Source of the DNA: Arthrobacter sp. FW306-07-I
GTDB lineage: Bacteria > Actinomycetota > Actinomycetes > Actinomycetales > Micrococcaceae
Reading direction: 5' to 3'
Assembly (NCBI RefSeq): GCF_021800405.1
Contig: NZ_CP084550.1
Coordinates: 3,348,001-3,412,000 of the forward strand
Length of the DNA: 64,000 nt
The position numbers were made by a program, and so were the translations under genes. Shown one piece after another: positions 34,623-43,617 of this stretch. Below the pieces are notes generated by a model. The model did not search any database. It was not told the DNA's origin and saw only the letters and a list, made by a program, of their open reading frames with translations. Numbering within the stretch: position 1 is the first letter of the stretch; each line of letters begins with the position of its first letter.

Positions 34623-35705
34623 ATGACGAAACCACGCATCGTACAACACTCATTTGGTTCCAAGGGAACTGGTGGTCCCATCGGGGCCTTAACACGAGTA
34701 CTCGAATCTGACATTGCCACATCATTCGAGTTCCTACATGTCGCGCAGCCATACGCGGCGGGAGGACTCAATCTCAAGATGATTTATATGATGGCAAAGG
34801 AAATGCGAACTTTTCGACCGGACATCGCACATATTCGCGGATTGGGTAATGAGGGTTTCCACGGGGTGATTGCTGCAAAAGTAGCACGAGTGCCAAAAGT
34901 TCTCGTGTCAGTTCATGGATCAGTTCGCGACCTAGTCTCAGGGTCAGCAGGATTTCGCCGGTGGATCGTCGGAAGCATTCTAGAGCCGTTGACTTTGCGG
35001 CTTTCAACCCACATTGTAACCGTTTGCGAGGATGCAATGGAGAAGCCTGTACTACAACCTTTCGCCGATAAGCTTCTTGGCGTCGTTCCAAACGGTGTCG
35101 ATCTCCCAACTCCTCGGACCGATAATCGCAGGGCAGTCAGAAGTGCACTTTCGATAGGCACTGACGATGTAGTTCTCATTATCGTGGGGCGGCTCGTGGT
35201 CGATAAAGGAGGCTTTGACCTTTTGGAGGCGTTGGACCTAATTCCCGCAGAGGTACACTCGCAATCCATTCATCTTCTTATTGTTGGTGAGGGTCCAGAT
35301 CGGGAATCATTATCTGCCCGCGCGCAATTGATTGAGAATGTCCAGATTCATATTCTCGGACTCCGACACGATGTCTCTGAGCTATTCGCCGCGTCAGACA
35401 TTGCAATACTCCCCAGTTGGCACGAAAACATGTCCAACGCACTTTTGGAGGCAATGGCTGCAGGAGCTCCTGTTATAGCAACGAGGGTCGGCGGAAACAC
35501 GGAGGTCTTGTCTAAGGGAGGCGGCATCCTGGTACCATCCCAGAATCCCAGTGCGCTAGCTTCAGCCATCTGCCGACTCGTTCATAACAATCAGGAAAGA
35601 GTCGCGCTGGGGAAGGAGGCCCGCTCCGTGATTGAGCGTTTCTACACAACCGGGCATATGACTCAGCATCTTTCCCATATATACCGTACTATTCTGAGGA
35701 GCTGA
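34623..35705 (+). CDS. GT4 glycosyltransferase
   Basis: 360 residues, GT-B fold, retaining family 4. The C-terminal nucleotide-sugar half shows VVLIIVGRLVVDKGGFDLL, HLLIVGEGPDRESL, LGLRHDVSELFAASDIAILP and the E-x7-E motif in ENMSNALLEAMAAGAPVIAT. The N-terminal acceptor half includes PDIAHIRGLGNEGFHG. It should add a sugar to a lipid-linked oligosaccharide on the cytoplasmic face. 172 bp separate it from the GNAT gene, with no supported gene between. ATG 34623 lies directly on the stop of a short doubtful frame. Codon use is less GC-biased than in the flanking chromosome. Confidence 0.88.
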   Translation: MTKPRIVQHSFGSKGTGGPIGALTRVLESDIATSFEFLHVAQPYAAGGLNLKMIYMMAKEMRTFRPDIAHIRGLGNEGFHGVIAAKVARVPKVLVSVHGSVRDLVSGSAGFRRWIVGSILEPLTLRLSTHIVTVCEDAMEKPVLQPFADKLLGVVPNGVDLPTPRTDNRRAVRSALSIGTDDVVLIIVGRLVVDKGGFDLLEALDLIPAEVHSQSIHLLIVGEGPDRESLSARAQLIENVQIHILGLRHDVSELFAASDIAILPSWHENMSNALLEAMAAGAPVIATRVGGNTEVLSKGGGILVPSQNPSALASAICRLVHNNQERVALGKEARSVIERFYTTGHMTQHLSHIYRTILRS

Positions 35706-35708
35706 ACT

Positions 35709-36926
35709 TTGACCGACAAACCTCCATCGGTAGTCCTGCTCGGGTTCACTGTTGACGACAAGAAATTGTTCGAGATAGCGCAGCAAAGCGCCATTCTCCC
35801 TACGCAAACACACAGGTTTGCGTGGAACCTTGTGTATGCTCTCAAGTCGGCCAGCCTTGAGGTCGCTCTCCTTTCGGTTCTTCCGGTGCCTAATCACCCG
35901 GAATATCCATACAAGATCATCCGCTCCTCGGTAGTAGAGCAAGACAACGTTCGAGGCATTACTCTTGGATTCGTAAACATGCTTATTCTCAAGCACGCAA
36001 CACGTTTCCTTGCCTGCCTTTCGACGGGCACACGGTTCATTCGATACCAGGATCCAGAAACAATAGTTGTACATGGCGTGCATACACCGTTTCTTGTATT
36101 CGCGCGACTTGTAAAGAAGGGACTCGGACGACAAATTTGTCTGGTGATGACTGACCCACCGGGGGTTGTGCGGGCTGCGGACGGTGTCATCAGTAGAGTG
36201 CTGAAACGCCTTGACCGTAAGCTTGTAAGACTTCTTGCCTCAGGATTTGATGGGATCATATGCCTCACGCCAGCACTCGCGGCTGACTTTGCACCGACTG
36301 TTCCGGCTTTGGTGTTGGAGGGTTTCGCCAACCATGAACTGGCTTCTCTCCCCTCCCGCTCGCGCCAAGCTGACAGCCTATTCCGCATTGCGTATGCTGG
36401 AGCGATTAACGTTGAGTATGGGGTCGAGAACCTTGTGCTCGCTTTTATGTCCATGACTGACCCCGATGTCCGGCTGCACCTGTATGGAAAAGGACCCCTG
36501 GATAAGTGGGTATTGGAACAATGCAAGCTGGACAAACGAATTCTCCACGGCGGCTTGGTTGACCACTCTGCGTTGATGCCTCGTTTAAAGGAAGCTTCGG
36601 TCCTCATAAACCCACGTCCCGCAGCTCAGGAATTCGTTCGTTACTCGTTCCCGTCAAAGATTCTCGAGTACATGGCCCTGGGCGCTCCTGTGATCACCAC
36701 TCGCCTGGCCGGTTTGAGCGCGGACTATTTGCAGTACGTCCAACTAACCGACGATGATTCAGTCGCTGCTTTAGCCCGTGCTATCGAGGCTGTGCGCTGC
36801 CAATATCCCAAAGCGGTGGAGCGTGGGTTGCGCGGCCGCGAATATGTACTCCGAGAGAAATCTGTAAGTAATCAAGGCAAGCGCATCGCCAAGTTTCTCT
36901 CGACCCTTACTGGAACCCGCCATTAG
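35709..36926 (+). CDS. GT4-like glycosyltransferase
   Basis: 405 residues with the GT-B pattern. FRIAYAGAINVEYGVENLVLAF opens the C-terminal domain, followed by VRLHLYGKGPLDKWV, ILHGGLVDHSALMPRLKEAS and SFPSKILEYMALGAPVITTRL, where Glu residues contact the donor nucleotide. A single hydrophobic segment near VFARLVKKGLG may let it sit on the membrane. The start TTG 35709 is three bases after the previous stop. The next feature is an ISL3-type end, beginning one base after this stop, so the operon may have been cut there. Donor and acceptor sugars are unknown. Confidence 0.85.
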   Translation: MTDKPPSVVLLGFTVDDKKLFEIAQQSAILPTQTHRFAWNLVYALKSASLEVALLSVLPVPNHPEYPYKIIRSSVVEQDNVRGITLGFVNMLILKHATRFLACLSTGTRFIRYQDPETIVVHGVHTPFLVFARLVKKGLGRQICLVMTDPPGVVRAADGVISRVLKRLDRKLVRLLASGFDGIICLTPALAADFAPTVPALVLEGFANHELASLPSRSRQADSLFRIAYAGAINVEYGVENLVLAFMSMTDPDVRLHLYGKGPLDKWVLEQCKLDKRILHGGLVDHSALMPRLKEASVLINPRPAAQEFVRYSFPSKILEYMALGAPVITTRLAGLSADYLQYVQLTDDDSVAALARAIEAVRCQYPKAVERGLRGREYVLREKSVSNQGKRIAKFLSTLTGTRH

Positions 36927-36927
36927 C

Positions 36928-37540
36928 GGCTCTTCGCAGATGAGGATGGTTAGGGCGCTTTGAGAGCTCCGCCGTGGCTTCAGGTGCGGCGTGGTGCAGT
37001 AGGAAAGAGGTCAGGGCCTCTTTGAATTGGTAGCGAACAAGCAAACCAATACGGCAAAGAGACCCTGACATGAATAACTCTATGTCTTGTTCCGGTGGGC
37101 GCTGGTGCACGCGTGCGGATGCGCTGCTGGGCGTCGAAGGCATACACGTCAGCTCTGTCGCAGCGACCGGAGCCGGACTGCTTCTGCACATCGCGACCGG
37201 TGATGACTTCGCCGGTTGCCCTGATTGCGGGGTCGTCGCTGTTGGCCATGGACGCCGCCACGTCCGGCTCCATGACATTCCCTGTTTCGGCAGGCCGGTG
37301 CGGCTGCTGTGGGCCAAGCGAGTTTGGCGCTGCCCGGATCCGGACTGCCCGGGAACCACCTTCACCGAGGAACACCCGCTGGCCAGTCCCCGTGCAAAAC
37401 TTACTGCCAGGGCGGTCGCATGGGCCCCCGACGCCCTGCAGCGTTTCGACATGCCGGTCCCGAAAGTTCAGAAACTACAGGCCTGCTCGCCGCAGGGGAT
37501 TCACCGCACCTACCGGATCAAACAGGCCAACCCTGACTAA
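36928..37540 (+). mobile_element. ISL3-family insertion sequence remnant
   Basis: GGCTCTTCGCAG at 36928 resembles the terminal inverted repeat start of ISL3-family elements (GGCTCTTC, as in corynebacterial IS31831). A transposase N-terminal frame runs from ATG 37070: EGIHVSSVAATGAG, then a zinc-ribbon with CPDC, HDIPCFGRPVRLLW and CPDPDCPGTTFTEEHP. Homology fades after AVAWAPDALQRFD at about 37450, and the frame ends at 37540. The catalytic domain and right end are missing, so it cannot move. It marks the junction between the rightward cassette and the leftward operon. Confidence 0.82.
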
Positions 37541-37607
37541 ATACGAAGGGCTGACTAACTTTAGGGGCATTTACGCCTCATCTTGGTTGTACACGAACAT
37601 TATTTTC

Positions 37608-38813
37608 CTAAGGACTTAATGCGACCGAAAGGAAGGCATGAAGAGGATCTGCATGACTCTTTGGAGAAAAGCATATTCGCGCCTCAGAGGCAACTTCCTT
37701 CCTGCTATATTCATATGGGCTGGAGAGAGCTATTGATACCTTTGATACAAGTGATTCCAGACTCGCGTCCGGCAAGATAGAAGAGTTCCTCCCGTCCACA
37801 AGGACATCGGCGAGATTACTTGTCAGGTTAGACATCACGGGCGTCCCCAGTAAGAGGCTTTCCGGAACTTTTGACGGGAATCCAGCCTGAGCATACTGCT
37901 GCGACCCCCGCTGTAATACAGAGAAGTGACTGTTGGCAATTATTTCTCGAGCACTGGAGGACGCGAGACGGCCATGAAACACAAGGCTCTCGTGCCCTAT
38001 GGCAGCTCTTGCCTCGTCGCCAAGCAAGGCCGCTGCTGCCGACTTCTCAACGCCCACGATATGAATGCGCAGTTGATCGCGCGTACTTCCGAGCGCGCTG
38101 GGAAGAAGGACCAGATTGCTAATAGTCTGCCGATCCTTTAGCCCTGGAGAACCGACGTAACACAGCGTCAAGGGGTCGTCTTGGTTTAGGGATGCCTCGG
38201 GTCTGTCTTCAAAGTCGAACAGAGGGGGCACCCGTAGCGTGGGGACGCCCTTCCTACAGAAGTAATCTTCAAGAAAGCGGCTAATTGGGATGACACCGTC
38301 TGCCTTCGGAGCAAGCCATCGCATGGAAAGACTATTAGCCATGGCAAAGGGCCCCCATCTCCCCCCCGGAAGATGGGATGCTTCATACCATTCTGTGACA
38401 TCGAGGACGAGTGGAATTCCCAAGCGGTGTGCAAGCGGGATGAGTCGGGCCAAGTATCCGAAGGCCGTTCCGTAAACAAGAATCACGTCTGGCGCAGGAT
38501 CCATCTTTCGGATCCAGTTTCTCGTTGCTGTGCCCCAGCTAAGCCCACGAACTATCCGTCGCAACTTCGGCCACCCCGGGTCGGGCAGCTCTCGGAGTCC
38601 TGTCACTTCCAGCATACGGCTGGAAACTGCGGTAGGCGAATACTCGCCGTAGCCGCCCGAGCCCACGCTAACACGGTCGCCAGCGGCATTTAAGGCCTGG
38701 ATTATCCCCAACATTCTCTGGGCCGGCGCCGACGACGATGGAAAATCGATAGGGCCAACGTAGGCCACGTGGAGTTCACCGGAAGTTTCTCGGTCAGTTC
38801 TTGGCGGTCTCAC
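37608..38813 (-). CDS. Glycosyltransferase, GT4-like
   Basis: 401 residues. The N-terminus VAYVGPIDFPSSSAPAQRML and VLDVTEWYEASHLPGG are common in GT4 enzymes of polysaccharide loci. The C-terminal half has LTLCYVGSPGLKDRQTISNL, RIHIVGVEKSAAAALLG, VFHGRLASSSAREIIANSHF and GFPSKVPESLLLGTPVMSN, the donor-binding region. The GTG start at 38813 overlaps the flippase stop by 20 bp. It is the last gene of the long leftward operon, and its stop lies 68 bp from the ISL3 remnant, so further genes may have been lost. It probably adds a late sugar of the repeat unit. Confidence 0.82.
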   Translation of the reverse strand: MRPPRTDRETSGELHVAYVGPIDFPSSSAPAQRMLGIIQALNAAGDRVSVGSGGYGEYSPTAVSSRMLEVTGLRELPDPGWPKLRRIVRGLSWGTATRNWIRKMDPAPDVILVYGTAFGYLARLIPLAHRLGIPLVLDVTEWYEASHLPGGRWGPFAMANSLSMRWLAPKADGVIPISRFLEDYFCRKGVPTLRVPPLFDFEDRPEASLNQDDPLTLCYVGSPGLKDRQTISNLVLLPSALGSTRDQLRIHIVGVEKSAAAALLGDEARAAIGHESLVFHGRLASSSAREIIANSHFSVLQRGSQQYAQAGFPSKVPESLLLGTPVMSNLTSNLADVLVDGRNSSILPDASLESLVSKVSIALSSPYEYSRKEVASEARICFSPKSHADPLHAFLSVALSP

Positions 38814-40158
38814 ATACGCTCCTTAAAGTTGCTCGATAGCCAAGGATGGCTGCCGGGCACAGTGTCACCAAGTAGGCAATCGCCCCAGCCAGGGGGATGC
38901 CCTGCACTCCGCATAGAACGCCGAAGTAAATCTTTAAGGGGAGGGATATGACAACGAACGAAACCCACCCAACGAACTGGTATCGAAGTAGTCCGATACT
39001 GTTTTGTACACTGAAGAACGGTGAGGAGAACCCGAGCAATAGTGACCACATGACTAAATTGAATGCTAGTTCCCATGGAATCGTGTGCCCGTCACCTATC
39101 CAGAGGCCCGCGATGACGTTACGCAGCAGCAGGAGCAGGGCTCCCCCCAAACCGACCAAGGCAACAGAAAAATAGGCCATTTTGCGGGTTGTTCTCCGGA
39201 CCCAGGCCGTGTCACCCCTTGCAAGCGCCTCACCGTTTGCGGGCCACAATGGCAGTGCAACGAGAGTGATGGCCATTGCAAGCAGCGAGAAAAGCTTGGT
39301 CGCAATCGAGAAGTCGCTCACCGCACTTAGGTCGGCGATCCGGGCAACAATGAGATTATCTGCGTTAAGGGAAACCGAGGTCAGCACCGATAGGAAAAGG
39401 AAGCCCAGCCCCACTCGCAAAAGCGCTCCGGCAGCAGAGGCGGAAACGGAACGAAATGCGGGTCTTATCTCCGGGTGGCGGGCATAGTAGACGAAGTTGT
39501 TCAGAAGCATGATGGCCGGATTGGAGAATACGGCCGCTGCAACGACCAGGGTGTACCCAACGTTCGAGTAGGACGCGGCATAGACGGCCGCGACGGTGAG
39601 GACAGCGCCAACAATCTGCCAGACGTTGCTTTTCCAGGCATCACCGAACGCATATTGCACTCGCTGCACCAGTGACAAAGGGACTGTGACTGCGAATGCT
39701 GTCAGACAGAGTATCGCCACATTCCGGACCGCATTCGGGTCCAAGCGCTCATCCAGCTTCAAGAAAGCAGCCCAGTCAAGTGACGGCACAAGAAGGATGA
39801 CGAACGCCATTAGTACAAGCGCCATCGCACCTAACGACGCGTAGGCAGTGCTAACCAATGTTTTCGCAGCTATAAAGTCTCTGGCGGCGACAGACGGCGC
39901 CAATCGTGTGAGCAAGCCGTTACCGAGCCCAAGGTCAGCGAACATGGCCATTGCCGTGAGGGACACAACTGTCATCCAAAACCCGAACAGTTCAGGTCCC
40001 AAATAATGCAAGGTAACCGGAATCGTCAGGAGTGGCGCGGCGAGAATCAGCACCCGGGATGCTAGCCCGGTGAAGATCCCAAACACAAGGGACTTCGTCC
40101 GTGATTGCTCCGCCGATTCAGTGCCCGAATACGCTGTGGGGGCCGTTTGCTCAGTCAT
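38794..40158 (-). CDS. Wzx-type oligosaccharide flippase
   Basis: 454 residues with about 12-14 predicted membrane helices, matching the MATE-like Wzx/polysaccharide transporter family. Typical stretches are YLGPELFGFWMTVVSLTAMA, DLGLGNGLLTRLAP and NADNLIVARI. It would move the undecaprenyl-linked repeat unit across the membrane in a Wzx/Wzy pathway. I chose ATG 40158 (MTEQTAPTAYSG); ATG 40170 would add four residues. The 3' end overlaps the next gene. Polymerase partner: no Wzy in this operon, but an O-antigen-ligase-like gene exists at 24174-25412. Confidence 0.87.
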   Translation of the reverse strand: MTEQTAPTAYSGTESAEQSRTKSLVFGIFTGLASRVLILAAPLLTIPVTLHYLGPELFGFWMTVVSLTAMAMFADLGLGNGLLTRLAPSVAARDFIAAKTLVSTAYASLGAMALVLMAFVILLVPSLDWAAFLKLDERLDPNAVRNVAILCLTAFAVTVPLSLVQRVQYAFGDAWKSNVWQIVGAVLTVAAVYAASYSNVGYTLVVAAAVFSNPAIMLLNNFVYYARHPEIRPAFRSVSASAAGALLRVGLGFLFLSVLTSVSLNADNLIVARIADLSAVSDFSIATKLFSLLAMAITLVALPLWPANGEALARGDTAWVRRTTRKMAYFSVALVGLGGALLLLLRNVIAGLWIGDGHTIPWELAFNLVMWSLLLGFSSPFFSVQNSIGLLRYQFVGWVSFVVISLPLKIYFGVLCGVQGIPLAGAIAYLVTLCPAAILGYRATLRSVCETAKN

Positions 40159-40181
40159 CACCGCCCCCACAACAACCCGAC

Positions 40182-41111
40182 CTAGAGTGCCATGTACCAG
40201 TCATAGACTTCCTTGAGCGCGTGGACGAAGTCGGGCTGCACAACATCCGGTAACAATGAACGAAGCAGTTCGGAGGAGGCCTGCGAATGCTTCACATCAC
40301 CCGGGCGCGGTTCCACATACTCAACTTTTATTGGGCTGCTGTGCAGTTCCTGCAGAAGTGCCACCACTCCGTTAAGCGAGGTACGCGTGCCGAAAGCTAG
40401 GTTCACCGGCGTCTCGCAGGTCACGGTACGCAGGGCAGCCTTGGCGATCGCGTCAGTAACAGCATGGATGGAAGTAAAGTCACGTGACTGCTCGCCGTCA
40501 CCAAAAATGGTCAATGGTTCGTTCTTCTTAAGTGCTGCCAGGAACTTCGGGATCACGGCGGCGTACACGTGGTCAGCTCGCTGAAGCGGTCCGAAGACAT
40601 TAAAGAACCGGAAGGCAATGGTGTTAAGGCCGTAGCTCGTGGAGTAGGCGTTTGTGTACGCCTCAGTGGCCAACTTCGTCACGGCATAGGGACTGAGCGG
40701 CAAAGTCGCGAGCGATTCGGTCTTTGGAAGAGCAGGGTTGGCACCGTACACCGACGATGAGGAAGCAACGCTCACATGCTGAACCCCGGTGGCTCGAGCC
40801 GCTTCGAGCACATGCAGCGTTCCGTCGATGTTCACGGCGTTCGTGGAAAAGGGATCCTTGATTGACCGCGGGACTGATGGAAGGGCACCCAGATGGACGA
40901 CTGCGTCGACTCCCTCGGTGGCCCGCACCACGTCGTCGTAGTTTCGAAGGTCTCCCTCTATTTCCTGGACGCGCGGATGCGGAACGTCACGACGACGGCC
41001 CGTCACGTAGTTATCCAAGGTCCGCACGCGTTCCACGTCGGGCCGCGCCAAAAGATGATTCACCAGGTTGGTGCCGATGAACCCGCATCCGCCCGTTATC
41101 AAGATCTCCAT
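40182..41111 (-). CDS. NAD-dependent sugar epimerase (UDP-glucose 4-epimerase type)
   Basis: 309 residues, extended short-chain dehydrogenase fold. ILITGGCGFIGTNLVNHLL is the NAD-binding motif, HLGALPSVPRSIKDPF and SVASSSSVYGA carry the active-site Ser, and SPYAVTKLATE holds Tyr-x-x-x-Lys. FRFFNVFGPLQ is typical of GalE/WbpP-like epimerases. It inverts C4 of a UDP-sugar, possibly a UDP-HexNAc or its uronic acid, given the dehydrogenase next door. It lies in the leftward operon between the dehydrogenase and the flippase. Confidence 0.88.
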   Translation of the reverse strand: MEILITGGCGFIGTNLVNHLLARPDVERVRTLDNYVTGRRRDVPHPRVQEIEGDLRNYDDVVRATEGVDAVVHLGALPSVPRSIKDPFSTNAVNIDGTLHVLEAARATGVQHVSVASSSSVYGANPALPKTESLATLPLSPYAVTKLATEAYTNAYSTSYGLNTIAFRFFNVFGPLQRADHVYAAVIPKFLAALKKNEPLTIFGDGEQSRDFTSIHAVTDAIAKAALRTVTCETPVNLAFGTRTSLNGVVALLQELHSSPIKVEYVEPRPGDVKHSQASSELLRSLLPDVVQPDFVHALKEVYDWYMAL

Positions 41112-41167
41112 ATTTACTCTCCTAATCGAATACGCGCTCGGACCACTGACCGTTTGGAAGGACGCAC

Positions 41168-42436
41168 TTACAGCGCGTGCACCCGGCTGCCGGTCAACTT
41201 GTTCTTGGTGTCCAATACGAGCGCGCCCTCCCTGTCCACGAGGTCATAGGAGATGTCATCGTGGTCCGTGAGGAGGACAATAATGTCTGCTTTTTCAACA
41301 GCGTCTGCTGACCAAGCAGCTTGTGTGATCCCGGCCGGCCACCGGTGAGGCTCAACGTGGCTGTCTACCGCAGATATCTCAGCGCCCATCCCACGGAGGA
41401 GCTCAGCCAAGCGAACTGAAGGCGCCTCCCGAATATCGCCGGTATTTTTCTTGTATGCAAGCCCAAGCAGGAGCACGGCCGATCCTTTCACAGCCTTGCC
41501 CTTATTGTTGAGCAATTCCACTATCCGCTGCACAACGTAGCTGGGCATGTTGTCATTGATGTCATTGGCAAGCTCAACGAACCGGAAATTCTGTCCCAGC
41601 TTCCGGCGAACCTGCCACGACAAGTAGCTCGGATCCACAGGCAGGCAGTGTCCACCGACGCCAGGGCCCGGCGTGAATTTCATGAAGCCGAAAGGTTTCG
41701 TGCCTGCCGCCTCAATGGACTCCCAGACATTCACACCGAGTTGATTGGCAAAAATGGCAAGTTCATTCACCAATGCGATGTTCACGTGCCGGAATGTATT
41801 TTCAAGGAGCTTGGTCAGTTCGGCTTCCTTGGGGGAACTGACCGGCACGGTCTGGTTTACGAGGTCATCGTAGAAGCGCTGAACGTGTCCGAGGGATGCA
41901 GAGTTGATCCCCGATACGACCTTGGGGGTCTCCACGAAACCCCAGGTTTTGTTTCCAGGATCAATACGCTCCGGGCTGTATCCCACATGAAAGTCAGTGC
42001 CGGCCTGCAGGCCGGACCCCTCCTCAAGAATGGGCACCAACAGTTCTTCAGTGGTTCCCGGGTAAGTAGTGGATTCGAGAACGACCACCGCTCCTGCCGT
42101 AAGGTTGGCTGCCAGCGAGCGGCCGGATTCCTCAATGAAGGAAAGGTCAGGAAGGCTCTCCCGGAGTGGCGTCGGTACCGTGATGACGGCGACGCGGAAC
42201 CCTTGCGTCTCAGCGTAGTCCGTCGTCGCGATATACCGGCCGGAGTCGAGGACAGACCTCAATTGTCTGTTTGAGATGTCGTCGACGTATGACTCGCCTG
42301 CGTTGAGTGAGTCGATGCGGTTCTTGTCCAAATCAACGCCGACGACGGAGTAGCCGACTTCGACGGCTCTCATCGCAACCGGAAGGCCTACATAGCCTTG
42401 TCCAACGATGACGACTTTCCGATCCGTGATGATCAT
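41168..42436 (-). CDS. UDP-N-acetyl-hexosamine 6-dehydrogenase (WecC/WbpA-like)
   Basis: 422 residues of the UDP-glucose/GDP-mannose dehydrogenase family. VVIVGQGYVGLPVAMRAVEVG binds NAD, VLESTTYPGTTEELL follows, and the catalytic block GPGVGGHCLPVDPSYLSW contains the active-site Cys and has the HCLPVDP form seen in UDP-HexNAc dehydrogenases. GLAYKKNTGDIREAPSV is the C-terminal UDP-binding hallmark. It oxidises C6 of a UDP-N-acetylamino sugar to the uronic acid with two NAD. Together with the epimerase it can supply an acidic amino sugar to the repeat unit. Confidence 0.92.
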   Translation of the reverse strand: MIITDRKVVIVGQGYVGLPVAMRAVEVGYSVVGVDLDKNRIDSLNAGESYVDDISNRQLRSVLDSGRYIATTDYAETQGFRVAVITVPTPLRESLPDLSFIEESGRSLAANLTAGAVVVLESTTYPGTTEELLVPILEEGSGLQAGTDFHVGYSPERIDPGNKTWGFVETPKVVSGINSASLGHVQRFYDDLVNQTVPVSSPKEAELTKLLENTFRHVNIALVNELAIFANQLGVNVWESIEAAGTKPFGFMKFTPGPGVGGHCLPVDPSYLSWQVRRKLGQNFRFVELANDINDNMPSYVVQRIVELLNNKGKAVKGSAVLLLGLAYKKNTGDIREAPSVRLAELLRGMGAEISAVDSHVEPHRWPAGITQAAWSADAVEKADIIVLLTDHDDISYDLVDREGALVLDTKNKLTGSRVHAL

Positions 42437-42481
42437 TTTGCTTTCTTCCAGTTGTATGCGCGGATTTTTGAACTCAACTAG

Positions 42482-43615
42482 CTACTGGCTCCTGATACCG
42501 CTTCGCTGGCCATGGCTATGCGCCGTGGAGCGTATGAAACTCACGACGCGCCGCGAAGTATCTGCTACCTGGTATTCCGGAGGTAAAGCGGCCGAACCGT
42601 CAGAGTCGAACTCCTCCAGAGCTATGCGGACGCCATCAGGAATTGAGTCGGCAGAGACGCCTACGGTGATAATTCCGGCCGTATCCATGGACTCGGGGCG
42701 TTCGATGAAGTCGCGCAGAGTAACAGCCGGGAAGCCTAGGATGGCCGACTCCTCGCTGATCGTTCCACTGTCGGATAGTACGAGTTTCGCCGACTGCTGC
42801 AGCGCAATGTAGTCGTGGAATCCGAAGGGGGGGTGAAATGTGAGGGAACCCCTCGATTCTTCCGGCAATTCAGCCAGCCGCTTACGGGTGCGTGGATGGG
42901 TCGAGACCAGCACGGGCAGCTCGTACGCGCTGGCGAGTTGGTTCAGGGCTTCTAGAACGGAGGTGAGTCGCGGGACGCTGTCGACATTCTCTTCACGATG
43001 CAGGCTTACGAGGAAATACCCGCCAGCGGTGAGGTCCTGACGTTCCAGCACGTTGCTGGCGGCGATCTGCGCCGCATTCGCATCCAGCACTTCCCGCATC
43101 GGCGAACCAGTAAGCATGATTCGAGACGGATGAATTCCTTCAGCCAGCAGGTTGCGCCGCGCATGCTCCGTGTAGACAAGGTTGTAGTCAGCCACATGGT
43201 CAACGAGGCGGCGGTTGACCTCCTCGGGAACATTTTCATCAAAACAGCGGTTTCCGGCTTCCATGTGATAAACAGGAATTTTCATTCTGCGTGCCATCAG
43301 CGCGGAAATGCAGCTGTTGGTATCACCGAGGACAAGCATGGCGTCGGGCTTTTCACTAGTAAGCACGGACTCCACTTTTGTGAGGATTGTTCCCAAAACC
43401 GCGCCCAAGGAACTGGTATCTGCTTCCAGGAAATGATCCGGGCGGCGGAGTCCGAGGTTTTCAAAAAACACTTCGTTTAGTTCGTAATCATAATTTTGGC
43501 CGGTATGTACGAGCACGTGGTCCGTGTATTTATCCAACCGTTTAATGGTTGCTGCTAAGCGGATGATTTCTGGTCGGGTGCCAACGACTGTCAGTACCTT
43601 TAGTTTTTTCGTCAT
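42482..43615 (-). CDS. capG: UDP-N-acetyl-L-fucosamine synthase (2-epimerase, CapG/FnlC type)
   Basis: 377 residues of the non-hydrolysing UDP-GlcNAc 2-epimerase family: VVGTRPEIIRLAATIKRLD, DAMLVLGDTNSCISALMARR, HMEAGNRCFDENVPEEVNR and SDSGTISEESAILGFPAVT, with the catalytic Asp, Glu and His. Sequence alone could also fit WecB, but it directly follows CapF- and CapE-like genes (2 bp from CapF). That trio makes UDP-N-acetyl-L-fucosamine in staphylococcal and O-antigen loci, so the last step (C2 epimerisation of the L-talose intermediate) is the best assignment. Confidence 0.85.
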   Translation of the reverse strand: MTKKLKVLTVVGTRPEIIRLAATIKRLDKYTDHVLVHTGQNYDYELNEVFFENLGLRRPDHFLEADTSSLGAVLGTILTKVESVLTSEKPDAMLVLGDTNSCISALMARRMKIPVYHMEAGNRCFDENVPEEVNRRLVDHVADYNLVYTEHARRNLLAEGIHPSRIMLTGSPMREVLDANAAQIAASNVLERQDLTAGGYFLVSLHREENVDSVPRLTSVLEALNQLASAYELPVLVSTHPRTRKRLAELPEESRGSLTFHPPFGFHDYIALQQSAKLVLSDSGTISEESAILGFPAVTLRDFIERPESMDTAGIITVGVSADSIPDGVRIALEEFDSDGSAALPPEYQVADTSRRVVSFIRSTAHSHGQRSGIRSQ

Positions 43616-43617
43616 GC

